Shown: positions 28,386 through 37,345, counted from the first letter of the stretch. The stretch is DNA of 64,000 bases from Nonomuraea wenchangensis (GCF_900111685.1 NZ_FOHX01000001.1:372001-436000), one strand, 5' to 3'. The notes: a model not told the origin generated them from the sequence alone. Program-made: numbers and translations.

Positions 28386-29228
28386 GTGAAAGAGCTGGCC
28401 CACTTCTGGCGGCACCCCGCGGTGCCGGAGACCGACCTGCTCAAGGCCCGCTACGTCACCCACCGCTTCTCCCGCCACGTCCACGACGGCTACGCCATCG
28501 GGGTGATCCTCAGCGGCGTGGAGGAGTTCGACTACCGGGGCACCACCCACCGGGCTGGCGCGGGCGAGCTGGTGCTGGTCAATCCCGAGTCGGTGCACAC
28601 CGGCCAGGCGGGCACGCCGGAGGGCTGGTCGTACCGCATGTTGTACCCGTCGATCGAGGCGCTGGCCGGGATCGCGGCCGAGCTGCGTGCCCCCTACGCG
28701 ACGCCGCACTTCCCGCGCCAGGTGGTGCAGGACCAGGCGGTGGCGGCGCTGCTGGCGCGGGCCCACCAGGCGGCCGAGCGGGGCGACGCGCTGGCCGCCT
28801 CGACGCTGAGCCGGACGATGTTCGCCCGGCTGCTGACCCGCCACGCCGCGCCCCGCCCGGTGCGGCCGTTGTCGCCCGCGGGCGGCCGGGCCGTGCGGGA
28901 GGCGCTGGAGCTGCTGCACGAGAGCCTGGTGGACCCGCCCGCGCTGGAGGAGCTGGCCGCGGCGGTGGGGGCGCGGCCGTTCGGGCTGCTGCGGGCGTTC
29001 AAGGAGGCGACGGGGCTGCCGCCGCACGCCTACCTGACCTCGCTCCGCGTACGCACCGCGCGCCGCCTGCTGGAGGACGGCGTACGGCCGGCGCAGGTGG
29101 CCGCCGAGGTGGGGTTCACCGACCAGGCGCATCTCACCCGGCACTTCCGCCGCATCGTGGGGGTTCCGCCGGCTGCCTATCAACGTGCCGCAGGAACGTA
29201 CAAGACGGACGAAACGCCCATCGCCTAA
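28386..29228 (+). CDS. AraC-family regulator with cupin sensor
   Basis: 280 residues from the GTG at 28386 (AGGG upstream). The N-terminal cupin (YVTHRFSRHVHDGYAIGVILSG, GAGELVLVNPESVHTG) is followed by a double helix-turn-helix: LEELAAAVGARPFGLLRAFKEATGLPPHAYL and PAQVAAEVGFTDQAHLTRHFRRIVGVPPAAY. This subclass is commonly found beside AzlCD exporters, which follow 10 bases downstream here. Control of those genes is therefore likely. It begins 29 bases after kinase 2, so it may share that transcript. Ligand unknown, possibly a branched-chain amino acid or analogue. Confidence 0.9.
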   Translation: MKELAHFWRHPAVPETDLLKARYVTHRFSRHVHDGYAIGVILSGVEEFDYRGTTHRAGAGELVLVNPESVHTGQAGTPEGWSYRMLYPSIEALAGIAAELRAPYATPHFPRQVVQDQAVAALLARAHQAAERGDALAASTLSRTMFARLLTRHAAPRPVRPLSPAGGRAVREALELLHESLVDPPALEELAAAVGARPFGLLRAFKEATGLPPHAYLTSLRVRTARRLLEDGVRPAQVAAEVGFTDQAHLTRHFRRIVGVPPAAYQRAAGTYKTDETPIA

Positions 29229-29238
29229 CCTCCAGGCC

Positions 29239-29904
29239 ATGGATGGAACGACACATCGTCCCGCCGCCGTGCGGGACGGTCTGGGCGTGGGCCTGGCCGT
29301 GGGGCTGTCCGGGCTCGCTTTCGGGGCCGCGGCCGTCACCGCGGGGCTGAGCGTGCCGCAGGCGTGCGTGCTGAGCCTGCTGACGTTCACGGGGGCCTCC
29401 CAGTTCGCGCTGACCGGAGCCGTCGGCGCGGGCGGCGACCCGCTGGCCGCCGTCGCCGGCGCGCTGCTCCTCGGCGGCCGCAACACCCTGTACGGCCTGC
29501 GCCTCGCCGACCTGCTCCGCGTACGCGGCCCCCGGCGACTGCTGGCCGCGCACGGCGTGATCGACGAGACCGCGGCCGTCGCGCTCGCCCAGCCCGACCG
29601 GGACTCGGCGCGGACGGGCTTCACGGTCACCTTCGTCAGCCTCTACATCGCCTGGAACCTGACGACGCTCGCCGGCGCGTACGGCACCGCGTTCCTAGGC
29701 GACCCCGGCGCGTTCGGGCTGGACGTGGTGGGCCCGGCGGCGTTCCTCGCCATCCTCTGGCCCCGGCTGAGCACGAGCCGCGAGCTGCGCGTGCTCGCGG
29801 CGGGCGCGGCGGCGCTCGCGCTGTGCGCCACGCCGTTCCTGCCGCCGGGCGTACCGGTGCTGCTGTCGGCCGCGGCCGTCCTGCCGGCCCTGATGCGAAG
29901 GTGA
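29239..29904 (+). CDS. azlC: AzlC-type branched-chain amino acid exporter subunit
   Basis: 221 residues with about six to seven membrane helices. The AzlC signature is clear: LAVGLSGLAFGAAAV, then LLTFTGASQFALTGAV with the conserved Gly-Ala-Ser-Gln, and GGRNTLYGLRL. With AzlD it forms an exporter of branched-chain amino acids or analogues such as azaleucine. I chose the ATG at 29239, 10 bases after the regulator's stop; the frame stays open upstream into the AraC gene but that part is not homologous. The product acts in the cytoplasmic membrane. Confidence 0.92.
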   Translation: MDGTTHRPAAVRDGLGVGLAVGLSGLAFGAAAVTAGLSVPQACVLSLLTFTGASQFALTGAVGAGGDPLAAVAGALLLGGRNTLYGLRLADLLRVRGPRRLLAAHGVIDETAAVALAQPDRDSARTGFTVTFVSLYIAWNLTTLAGAYGTAFLGDPGAFGLDVVGPAAFLAILWPRLSTSRELRVLAAGAAALALCATPFLPPGVPVLLSAAAVLPALMRR

Positions 29905-29911
29905 GGCGGCG

Positions 29912-30223
29912 ATGACGTTGTGGTGGGCGATCGCCGCCCTGTGCGCGGGCTGCTACGCGCTGAAGCTCTCGGGACTGGCCGCGCCGCGGTGGGTGCTGGA
30001 CCATCCCGTGGTACGCAGGTTCGCCGAACTGGTGCCGGTGGCGCTGCTCGGCGCGCTGGTCGCGGTGCAGGTGTTCACCGAGGCGGGCGAGCTGCACATC
30101 GATCCGGCCCGTACGGCGGGGCTCGCCGCGGCGGTGGTCGCGCTGCTGCTGCGGGCGCCGTTCCTCGCCGTGCTGTTCGCCGCGGCGGCGGTGACCGCGC
30201 TTGCCCGGCTGCTTCTCGGGTAG
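29912..30223 (+). CDS. azlD: AzlD-type exporter small subunit
   Basis: A 103-residue membrane protein with three to four helices, beginning MTLWWAIAALCAGCYALKLSG and ending LARLLLG. The conserved segment RFAELVPVALLGALVAVQVF identifies AzlD, the partner of AzlC. The ATG at 29912 has AGGCGGC upstream and lies 7 bases after the azlC stop. The next gene, kinase 3, starts 10 bases after this one, so exporter and kinase are almost certainly on one message. Confidence 0.92.
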   Translation: MTLWWAIAALCAGCYALKLSGLAAPRWVLDHPVVRRFAELVPVALLGALVAVQVFTEAGELHIDPARTAGLAAAVVALLLRAPFLAVLFAAAAVTALARLLLG

Positions 30224-30232
30224 TCGCGATGC

Positions 30233-31786
30233 ATGTCCGATTCAGCGGCGGTGACGGTCGGCGGGAGATATCGGCTGCTCAAGGCGATCGGCAAGGGCGG
30301 CATGGGGAAGGTCTGGCAGGCGCATGACGAGGTGCTGGGCCGGGACGTGGCGGTCAAGGAGGTCCTGCCTCCGCCCGACCTGACCGGGCCGGAGCGCGAG
30401 GTGTTCTCCCGGCGCACCTTCCGCGAGGCCAGGGCGGCCGGCCGGGTGGCGCATCCGGGCGTGGCCACCGTGTACGACGTCCTGGAGGAGAACGGGCACC
30501 CCTGGATCGTCATGCAGCTCGTACGCTCCCGTACGCTCGGCGAGGCGATCAGGGAGGACGGGCCGCTGTCCCCGCACGACGTCGCGAAGATCGGCGTGCA
30601 GCTCCTCCAGGCGCTGCGCGCGGCGCACGCCGCCGGGGTGCTGCACCGCGACGTCAAACCGGACAACGTGCTGCTCGCCGAGGACGACCGTGCCGTGCTG
30701 ACCGACTTCGGCATCGCCACGACCGAGGACGACAGCACCGTCACCCGTACGGGCGTCCTCATCGGGACGCCCGCCTTCATCGCGCCCGAGCGGGCGGCCG
30801 GCGGGCGCGCCTCGCCCGCGTCGGACCTGTGGTCGTTAGGCGTCACGCTCTACCAGGCCGTCGAGGGCCACTCCCCCTTCCAGCGGACCAACCCCCTCAC
30901 CACGCTGGGCGCGGTCATGCACGCCGAGCCGGAGCCGGCGACCCGCGCGGGCGTGCTCGCCCCGGTGCTGGGCGGGCTGCTGCGCAAGAACCCGGCCGAA
31001 CGCATGACGCTGGACGACGCCGAACGGCGGCTCGCCGCGATCGTCATGGGCGGCTCCCCCGGCCCGGCGTCGGCCACCCGGATCATGCCCACCCCCGTGG
31101 CAGGCGCCGCCGCAGCGGGCGCGACCGGGCTGGACGCGGGGACGGTCCCGGGCGGCCCGGCGGAGGCCGGCGCAGCCGGGGAAACGCGCGTGGCGGGCGC
31201 GGGCATGGCGGGCATGGACGCGTGGGGCACGGCGGGCACGGCAACGGCGGGCGCTGACGCCCGGGCCGCGTACGGCGGCGCCGAAACGGCGGACGAGGAC
31301 TACGGGACGGCGAGTGCGGGCGCCGGGGTGGCCGGCGGTTCGGGGAGGCGGCGGCGCGGGGTCACACTGGCGGCGCTCGCCGGTGGCGTGGTCCTGGTGG
31401 CCGCGGTCACCGGCGGCGCGGCCTGGTGGTCCAGCCGGGCCACCGACTCGGAGCACACCCCGTCGTCCACCCAGCCGGCCGTCGTCACCGAGTCCTCCTC
31501 ACGGCCCTCCTCCTCGGAGGAGGAGTCCCGCCCGGCGCAGACCGAGCCGCCCTCCAGCCGGAGCGGCGAGGCGCCCGCGCCCGAGCGGTCACCGGACGCC
31601 TCGCCCTCCCCCACCGGCGATCGCCCGACCCAGAAGAAGACCCCCGCCAGGACCTCGGCCCCCGCCGACGACGAAGACCAGAACGGCGGCGACGACAACG
31701 GCGGCGGCGAGAAGCGGGACACCGGCGAGGGGGAGGACAAGCCGTCCGACTCGGACACGTCCGGCGTGATCGAGGGCTCGCAATAA
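30233..31786 (+). CDS. Transmembrane Ser/Thr protein kinase (copy 3)
   Basis: 517 residues. Kinase core with GKGGMGKVW, Lys42 (VAVKEV), HRD Asp140 and DFG; activation segment TRTGVLIGTPAFIAPE; an Ala/Gly-rich juxtamembrane region; membrane helix at about 373-395. The outer part (about 120 residues) differs from the two upstream kinases: only Ser/Pro/Glu/Asp-rich low complexity ending in a highly acidic GGDDNGGGEK...SDSDTSG tail, with no folded domain seen. It may be a wall-exposed tail or a receptor without a sensor. ATG at 30233 follows azlD by 10 bases. Confidence 0.92.
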   Translation: MSDSAAVTVGGRYRLLKAIGKGGMGKVWQAHDEVLGRDVAVKEVLPPPDLTGPEREVFSRRTFREARAAGRVAHPGVATVYDVLEENGHPWIVMQLVRSRTLGEAIREDGPLSPHDVAKIGVQLLQALRAAHAAGVLHRDVKPDNVLLAEDDRAVLTDFGIATTEDDSTVTRTGVLIGTPAFIAPERAAGGRASPASDLWSLGVTLYQAVEGHSPFQRTNPLTTLGAVMHAEPEPATRAGVLAPVLGGLLRKNPAERMTLDDAERRLAAIVMGGSPGPASATRIMPTPVAGAAAAGATGLDAGTVPGGPAEAGAAGETRVAGAGMAGMDAWGTAGTATAGADARAAYGGAETADEDYGTASAGAGVAGGSGRRRRGVTLAALAGGVVLVAAVTGGAAWWSSRATDSEHTPSSTQPAVVTESSSRPSSSEEESRPAQTEPPSSRSGEAPAPERSPDASPSPTGDRPTQKKTPARTSAPADDEDQNGGDDNGGGEKRDTGEGEDKPSDSDTSGVIEGSQ

Positions 31787-31800
31787 CGCCGGCCGCCCCG

Positions 31801-31828
31801 CAGGACTCCTCGCCTCAGGACTCCTCGC
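31801..31828. repeat. 15-bp tandem duplication at the rluD 3' end
   Basis: CAGGACTCCTCGC occurs at 31801-31813 and again at 31816-31828. The second copy contains the rluD stop and last codons, so the first is a duplicate of the gene end placed just after the stop. Confidence 0.6.
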
Positions 31829-32744
31829 GCACGATGTCGAGCGCCTTCTGCAGGTCGGCCGGATAGTCGGTGCTGAACGACATCCACTCACCCGTGGACG
31901 GGTGCTCGAACCCGAGCGCCACCGCGTGCAGCCACTGCCGGGTCACCCCGAGGCGGCCGGCGAGCGTGGGGTCGGCGCCGTAGAGCAGGTCGCCGACGCA
32001 CGGGTGCCGCAGGGCGGACATGTGCACCCGGATCTGGTGGGTGCGTCCGGTCTCCAGCTTGATGTCCAGCAGCGAAGCCGCCCGGAACGCCTCTATCGTG
32101 TCGTAGTGGGTGATGGACGGCTTGCCGCCGGCCACCACCGCGAAGCGGCCGTCGCCCGACGGGTGGCGGTCGATCGGCGCGTCCACCGTGCCCCGGAACG
32201 GGTCGGGATGCCCCTGCACCAGCGCGTGGTAACGCTTGTCGACCGTACGCTCCTTGAAGGCGCGCTTGAGGTGGGAGTAGGCGTGCTCGCTCTTGGCGAC
32301 GACCATGGCCCCCGTGGTGTTGGCGTCGAGGCGGTGCACGATGCCCTGGCGTTCGGCGGCGCCGCTGGTGGCGATGGTGTGCCCGGCGCCGAGCAGCCCG
32401 CCGATGACCGTGGGGCCGGTCCAGCCGACGGTCGGGTGGGCGGCCACGCCGATGGGCTTGTTGACCACGATGATGTCGTCGTCCTCGTACACGATGGTCA
32501 TGCCCGGCACCGGCTCGGCCACGGGCATGGGGGTGGTGACCGGCGGCGGCAGCGTGACCTCCAGCCACGCGCCCGCCTGCACGCGGTCCGACTTGGCCGG
32601 CTGCCGGCCGTCCACCAGCACGTCGCCGCCCGCGATCAGGTCGGCGGCCCGGGTGCGGGAGAAGCCGAACAGCCGCGAGAGCGCGGCGTCGAGCCGCTCG
32701 CCCTCCAGACCGTCGGGCACCGGCAGGCTGCGCTGCTCACTCAC
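31815..32744 (-). CDS. rluD: RluA/RluD-family rRNA pseudouridine synthase
   Basis: 309 residues: an N-terminal S4 RNA-binding domain ([35 protein letters not shown]) and the pseudouridine synthase core. The catalytic Asp is in HRLDANTTG, and [23 protein letters not shown] closes the fold. It probably modifies U1911/1915/1917-equivalent positions of 23S rRNA, as E. coli RluD does, though RluA-type targets cannot be excluded. GTG at 32744 overlaps the lspA end by 8 bases. The order dksA-like, lspA, rluD is the usual actinobacterial one. Confidence 0.93.
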   Translation of the reverse strand: MSEQRSLPVPDGLEGERLDAALSRLFGFSRTRAADLIAGGDVLVDGRQPAKSDRVQAGAWLEVTLPPPVTTPMPVAEPVPGMTIVYEDDDIIVVNKPIGVAAHPTVGWTGPTVIGGLLGAGHTIATSGAAERQGIVHRLDANTTGAMVVAKSEHAYSHLKRAFKERTVDKRYHALVQGHPDPFRGTVDAPIDRHPSGDGRFAVVAGGKPSITHYDTIEAFRAASLLDIKLETGRTHQIRVHMSALRHPCVGDLLYGADPTLAGRLGVTRQWLHAVALGFEHPSTGEWMSFSTDYPADLQKALDIVREES

Positions 32745-33357
32745 TCGGGCCCGCCTCCTTGCCGCCGTCCGCCTTCGCCTCGCCGGCGATCTCCCTGGTC
32801 CCGTCGATCTGTACGTTCCGCCAGGCCAGCAGCACCGCCAGGATGCCGCCGCAGACGATGGCGGAGTCGGCGATGTTGAAGACGGGGAAGTAGTCGATGA
32901 CGGGGAAGTGGCCGGGCAGCACCTCGATGAAGTCGACCACGTGCCCCTGGAGCTGCGTCAGCCGCCCGAACCCCGACGGGTAGCGCAGCAGCCGGTCGGT
33001 GAGGTTGCCGAGGGCACCGCCGAGCAGCAGGCCGAGCGTGACGGCCCACGCCCGGCTGCCCAGCTTGCGCGCGGTACGGATGATCGCCACCACCACACAG
33101 GCGGCGATCAGCGTGAAGACGAAGGTCATCCCGGTGCCGAGGCTGAACGCGGCTCCGGAGTTGAAGATCACCCGGAACTGCAGGACGTCCTGGATGACGA
33201 CCAGCGGCGCCTGGCCCTCAAGCGTCCGCAGCGCCACCGTCTTGGTGATGAGGTCGGCCGCGTAGATCACGGCCGACAGCACGACGAGGAGCGCGACCAG
33301 GCGACGACGGCGAGGTCGGCCTAGCGGCGCTCCTCCTTCTGCTTGCAGGCCACGCAC
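32737..33357 (-). CDS. lspA: Lipoprotein signal peptidase II
   Basis: LspA cuts signal peptides from prolipoproteins in the membrane. Four membrane helices are visible, with the two catalytic Asp in GNLTDRLLR and [12 protein letters not shown] and the family motif NSGAAFSLG. The start is uncertain because the frame is open well into the upstream zinc-finger gene. I chose GTG at 33357, eight bases after GAGGG, giving 206 residues and a 37-bp overlap. GTG at 33420 would give 227 residues and a 100-bp overlap. A basic, poorly conserved N-terminal tail is normal in actinobacterial LspA. Confidence 0.88.
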   Translation of the reverse strand: MRGLQAEGGAPLGRPRRRRLVALLVVLSAVIYAADLITKTVALRTLEGQAPLVVIQDVLQFRVIFNSGAAFSLGTGMTFVFTLIAACVVVAIIRTARKLGSRAWAVTLGLLLGGALGNLTDRLLRYPSGFGRLTQLQGHVVDFIEVLPGHFPVIDYFPVFNIADSAIVCGGILAVLLAWRNVQIDGTREIAGEAKADGGKEAGPSE

Positions 33358-33710
33358 AGCGTCGCCCTCGGGAACGCCTGCAGGCGCTCCTTGCCGATCG
33401 GCTTGTGGCACGATTCGCACACTCCATAGGTCCCTGCGTCGATCCTGGCGATCGCACGTTCGTTCTGCGCGACCAGGTCGCGCGCATTCAGGGTAAGGGC
33501 GATCTCACGTTCGCGCTCGTACGTCTTCGCGCCGGCGTCCGCCTGGTCGTCGCCGGCTCCCTGGGTGATCTCCCCGGAGGCTATCTCGCTCTCGTGCCGG
33601 AGGATGTCCGCTTCGAGTTCGTCGATCTCCTGCTGGAGCCTGTCGCGTACCTCGGCCAGCTCCTTGTTCGACCACATCGACGGTGTAGCGGTCTGCGTGA
33701 CTGCCGCCAT
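33321..33710 (-). CDS. DksA/TraR-type zinc finger protein
   Basis: 129 residues: an N-terminal coiled coil (ELAEVRDRLQQEIDELEADILRHE) and a C-terminal four-cysteine zinc finger, CESC...CVAC, ending CKQKEERR. It resembles DksA/TraR proteins that bind the RNA polymerase secondary channel, but whether it acts like DksA with ppGpp is not shown by sequence. I chose the ATG at 33710 because GGAGG lies exactly five bases upstream; an ATG at 33722 overlaps that ribosome site and is unlikely. It is the first gene of the lspA-rluD unit and divergent from the ileS leader. Confidence 0.88.
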   Translation of the reverse strand: MAAVTQTATPSMWSNKELAEVRDRLQQEIDELEADILRHESEIASGEITQGAGDDQADAGAKTYEREREIALTLNARDLVAQNERAIARIDAGTYGVCESCHKPIGKERLQAFPRATLCVACKQKEERR

Positions 33711-33967
33711 GCTTGCCTCCATTGCTGATCAAGGCCATAAGGTGCGGGCAGCTTAGGATCCTGCTAACGGAACGACAAACGACCCGCCGCACGGTTTACC
33801 TGTCCCGTACTATCCCGGCTCGCGCGTCTAACTCCTCAACCGCGGCGTCCATTCCCACAACTTTGTCGGTGTTTACGGCTTGCGTACCCGGCTCGGCGGG
33901 CCGGCTTCCGCGCACGCCACCGGAAAACATGGAAGCTCCGGCCCCAGCTCTGCGTTATGGTTGAAGA
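33711..33967. promoter_or_regulatory. Divergent promoter region between the zinc-finger gene and the ileS leader
   Basis: About 257 bases with no credible gene. It is AT-richer than the surrounding coding DNA. TATGGT at 33956-33961 could be a -10 element placing the start of the ileS transcript just before the T-box, but no good -35 is found. The minus-strand promoter for the zinc-finger unit must also be here and could not be pinpointed. Confidence 0.35.
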
Positions 33968-34172
33968 CCTGCAAGGCGTTGATGGGGCCCCGACTGTGAG
34001 GGATATCACCCCGGAGCCGCCGGAAGAACGGCTCGTTCCGAGCTCACTAGACCCGGCAGCAGACCCAAAGAAGAGGGCTCCGCCCGCGGGCGGAGTCAAG
34101 AAGGGTGGTACCGCGGAGTCTCACTGGCTTCGTCCCTTCACGCTTGCCCAACCGGACGATCAAGCGTGGAGG
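33968..34172 (+). ncRNA. T-box riboswitch, translational type, for ileS
   Basis: The T-box core AAGGGTGGTACCGCGG (from 34101-34102 to 34116) carries the TGG that pairs with the uncharged tRNA acceptor end, and CGTCCCTT (34131-34138) closes its helix. An ATC triplet at 34005-34007 within GGGATATCACC fits the isoleucine specifier. A rival helix, CCTTCACGCTTG (34135-34146) with CAAGCGTGGAGG (34161-34172), has 12 pairs including one G-U and hides the ileS ribosome site GGAGG. The two helices share CCTT, so binding of uncharged tRNA(Ile) should free the ribosome site. No T-run follows, so control is of translation. Confidence 0.93.
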
Positions 34173-34183
34173 TCTCGCCCGAG

Positions 34184-37100
34184 ATGTCTTCCCCAACCTT
34201 CCGCCCTCTCCCCGCGCAGGTCGACCTGCCCGCGCTCGAGCGCGAGGTCCTCGACCGCTGGCGGGACGGGAAGATCTTCGAGCGTTCCGTGGAGCAGAAC
34301 GCGGGCAACCCGTCGTGGGTCTTCTACGAGGGCCCGCCCACCGCCAACGGCCTGCCCGGCGTGCACCACGTCGAGGCGCGCGTCTTCAAGGACCTCTTCC
34401 CCCGCTACAAGTCGATGCGCGGCTTCAGCGTCCCGCGCAAGGCCGGCTGGGACTGCCACGGCCTGCCCGTCGAGGTGGGCGTCGAGCGCGAGCTGGGCCT
34501 GTCCGGCAAGCGCGACATCGAGACGTACGGCATCGCCGAGTTCAACGCCAAGTGCCGCGAGTCGGTGCTGCGGAACGTGGACGCCTTCGAGCAGCTCACC
34601 GAGCGGATGGGCTACTGGATCGACCTGTCGCAGGCCTACCGCACCATGGACCCGTCCTACGTCGAGTCCGTGTGGTGGTCGCTGAAGGTCATCTTCGACA
34701 AGGGGCTGCTGTTCCGCGACTTCCGGATCACGCCCTACTGCCCGCGCTGCGGCACCGGCCTCTCCGACCACGAGATGGGCCAGCCCGGCGCGTACGAGAC
34801 CGTCTCCAGCCCGTCCGTCTACGTCCGCATGCCGGTGCTGTCCGGCCCGCTGGCCGAGCTGAACGCCTCGCTGCTGATCTGGACCACCACGCCGTGGACG
34901 CTGGTCTCCAACACCGCCGTCGCCGTGCACCCCGACGTCACCTACGTCGCCGCGCGCACCGCCGACGGCGAGGTCCTGGTCGTGGCCGAGCCGCTGCTGT
35001 CGGTCCTCGGCGAGGACGCCACCGAGGTCGCCCGCTACACCGGCCGTGAGCTGGAGCGCACTCCGTACGCGCGGCCGTTCGAGCTGGTCGACATCCCTGA
35101 CGCCCACTACGTCGTGCTGGGCGACTACGTCACCGTCGAGGACGGCACCGGCCTGGTCCACCAGGCCCCCGCCTTCGGCGCCGACGACATGGCCGTCATC
35201 AAGCGCTACGACATGCCCGTCGTCAACCCGATCGGCCCCGACGGCCGTTTCCTCGACGACGTGCCCATGGTGGGCGGCACGTTCTTCAAGGACGCCGACG
35301 AGCGGCTGACCGACGACCTGCGCGCCCGCGGCCTGCTCTACCGCGGCGGCCACTTCGACCACAGCTACCCGCACTGCTGGCGCTGCCACACGGCGCTGCT
35401 CTACTACGCGCTCCCGTCCTGGTACATCCGCACCACCGCGGTCAAGGACCAGATGCTGGCCGAGAACGCCGACACCAACTGGTTCCCCGAGACGATCAAG
35501 TGGGGCCGGTTCGGCGAGTGGCTGCGCAACAACGTCGACTGGTCGCTGTCGCGCTCGCGCTACTGGGGCACGCCGCTGCCGCTGTGGGTGTGCGGCGAGA
35601 ACGACGGCCACGTCACCTGCGTCGGCTCGCTGGAGGAGCTGGGCACGCTGGCCGGGCGGGACGTCTCCGCGCTCGACCCGCACCGCCCCTTCGTGGACGA
35701 CGTCAGCTTCCCCTGCCCGACCTGCGGCGCCGAGGCCCGCCGGGTGCCGGACGTCATCGACGCCTGGTACGACTCCGGCTCGATGCCGTTCGCGCAGTGG
35801 GGCGAGCGCGGCAAGCCCGAGGGCGTCTACCCGGCGCAGTTCATCTGCGAGGCCACCGACCAGACCCGCGGCTGGTTCTACTCGCTCATGGCCGTCGGCA
35901 CGCTGGTCTTCGGCCAGTCCTCCTACGAGAACGTGCTCTGCCTCGGCCTGATCCTCGCCGAGGACGGCCGCAAGATGAGCAAGCACCTCGGCAACATCCT
36001 GGAGCCGATCCCGCTCATGGACGAGCACGGCGCCGACGCGCTGCGCTGGTTCATGGCCTGCTCCAGCTCGCCGTGGTCGGCCCGGCGCGTGGGACACAAC
36101 GTCCTGGAGGAGATCGTCCGCAAGGTCCTCCTGACGTTGTGGAACACCTCGTCGTTCTTCACCCTCTACGCCAACGCCGAGTCCTGGACCCCGGCCCGGC
36201 TGGCCGAGGCCACCCCGGCCGCCGAGCGCTCGCTGCTCGACCGCTGGGCCCTCGCAGAGCTGCACCGCACGGTCGCCGAGGTCACGGCCGCGTTCGACGA
36301 GTACGACACCCAGCGGGCCGGCCGCCGCCTGGCCGAGTTCCTCGACGACCTGTCCAACTGGTACGTCCGCCGCTCGCGCCGCCGCTTCTGGCAGGGCTCC
36401 GAGGACGCCTTCGCGACCCTGTACGAGTGCCTGGAGACGGTGCTGCGGCTCATGGCGCCCGTCACGCCGTTCGTCACCGACCACCTCTGGGACGTCCTCC
36501 GCCCGGCCGACGCCCCCGTCTCCGTGCACCTGGCGTCCTGGCCGGAGGCGCGCCAGGACCTCATCGACCCGGTGCTGTCCGACCGGATGGCGCTGGTGCG
36601 GCGGCTGGTGGAGCTGGGCCGCTCGGCCCGCGCCACCTCCGGCGTCAAGACCCGGCAGCCGCTGCGGCGGGCCCTGGTGGGCGCGCACGGGTGGCAGTCG
36701 CTGCCCGGCGAGCTGCGAGGGCTGGTGGCCGAGGAGCTCAATGTCCAGACCCTGGAGGACATGTCGGGCTTCAGCGCCGACCTCGTGTCCTACACGGTCA
36801 AGCCCAACTTCCGGACGCTGGGCAAGCGGTTCGGGCCGCGTACCAAGCTGGTGGCCGCCGCCGTCACCGCCGCCGACCCGGCCCGGGTGGCCCGCGCGAT
36901 CCGCGCCGGCGGCACGGTCATGGTCGAGGCGGACGAGCTCGGCGAGATCATGCTCGGCCCCGACGACGTGATCGTCAACGAGCAGCCCAAGTCCGGCTGG
37001 GCCGTGGAGACCGGCGCCATCGGCGCGGGCGCGGGCGAGACCGTCGCCCTGGACCTGGAGCTCACGGACGAGCTGCGCCGCGCCGGACTGCTGCGCGAGG

Positions 37101-37330
37101 TGATCCGCCTGGTCCAGGAGGCCCGCAAGGCCACCGGGCTGTCGATCACCGACCGCATCGAGCTGTGGTGGTCGACCGCGTCGCCGGAGCTCGCCGCCGC
37201 GCTGCGGGAGGAGCCGCGCGTGGTGACGGAGGAGGTGCTGGCGACGTCGATGACGGAGGGCGCCGCCGACGGCCTTCCGGTCCACACGGACGACGACCTG
37301 TCCCTGACCTTCCAGCTCCGCCGCGCCTGA
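34184..37330 (+). CDS. ileS: Isoleucyl-tRNA synthetase, type 2, with GXHH signature
   Basis: 1048 residues. Class I synthetase charging tRNA(Ile), with its CP1 editing domain (TTPWTLVSNTAVAVHPDV), WDCHGLPVE and the C-terminal anticodon-binding region. The HIGH motif aligns to GVHH in ANGLPGVHHVEAR, so the first His and the Gly are swapped. The second motif is KMSKH (DGRKMSKHLGN). These are marks of the eukaryote-like IleRS2 group, which is mupirocin insensitive. I chose the ATG at 34184, eleven bases after the GGAGG that the T-box controls; GTG at 34166 lies inside the sequestering hairpin. It appears to be the housekeeping gene by synteny. Confidence 0.96.
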   Translation: MSSPTFRPLPAQVDLPALEREVLDRWRDGKIFERSVEQNAGNPSWVFYEGPPTANGLPGVHHVEARVFKDLFPRYKSMRGFSVPRKAGWDCHGLPVEVGVERELGLSGKRDIETYGIAEFNAKCRESVLRNVDAFEQLTERMGYWIDLSQAYRTMDPSYVESVWWSLKVIFDKGLLFRDFRITPYCPRCGTGLSDHEMGQPGAYETVSSPSVYVRMPVLSGPLAELNASLLIWTTTPWTLVSNTAVAVHPDVTYVAARTADGEVLVVAEPLLSVLGEDATEVARYTGRELERTPYARPFELVDIPDAHYVVLGDYVTVEDGTGLVHQAPAFGADDMAVIKRYDMPVVNPIGPDGRFLDDVPMVGGTFFKDADERLTDDLRARGLLYRGGHFDHSYPHCWRCHTALLYYALPSWYIRTTAVKDQMLAENADTNWFPETIKWGRFGEWLRNNVDWSLSRSRYWGTPLPLWVCGENDGHVTCVGSLEELGTLAGRDVSALDPHRPFVDDVSFPCPTCGAEARRVPDVIDAWYDSGSMPFAQWGERGKPEGVYPAQFICEATDQTRGWFYSLMAVGTLVFGQSSYENVLCLGLILAEDGRKMSKHLGNILEPIPLMDEHGADALRWFMACSSSPWSARRVGHNVLEEIVRKVLLTLWNTSSFFTLYANAESWTPARLAEATPAAERSLLDRWALAELHRTVAEVTAAFDEYDTQRAGRRLAEFLDDLSNWYVRRSRRRFWQGSEDAFATLYECLETVLRLMAPVTPFVTDHLWDVLRPADAPVSVHLASWPEARQDLIDPVLSDRMALVRRLVELGRSARATSGVKTRQPLRRALVGAHGWQSLPGELRGLVAEELNVQTLEDMSGFSADLVSYTVKPNFRTLGKRFGPRTKLVAAAVTAADPARVARAIRAGGTVMVEADELGEIMLGPDDVIVNEQPKSGWAVETGAIGAGAGETVALDLELTDELRRAGLLREVIRLVQEARKATGLSITDRIELWWSTASPELAAALREEPRVVTEEVLATSMTEGAADGLPVHTDDDLSLTFQLRRA

Positions 37331-37345
37331 CCCCGTACGGTACGG

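Noticed and set aside
34160-37285. A 1041-codon open frame on the minus strand
   Set aside because: Antisense shadow of ileS; no recognisable domain and biased composition.
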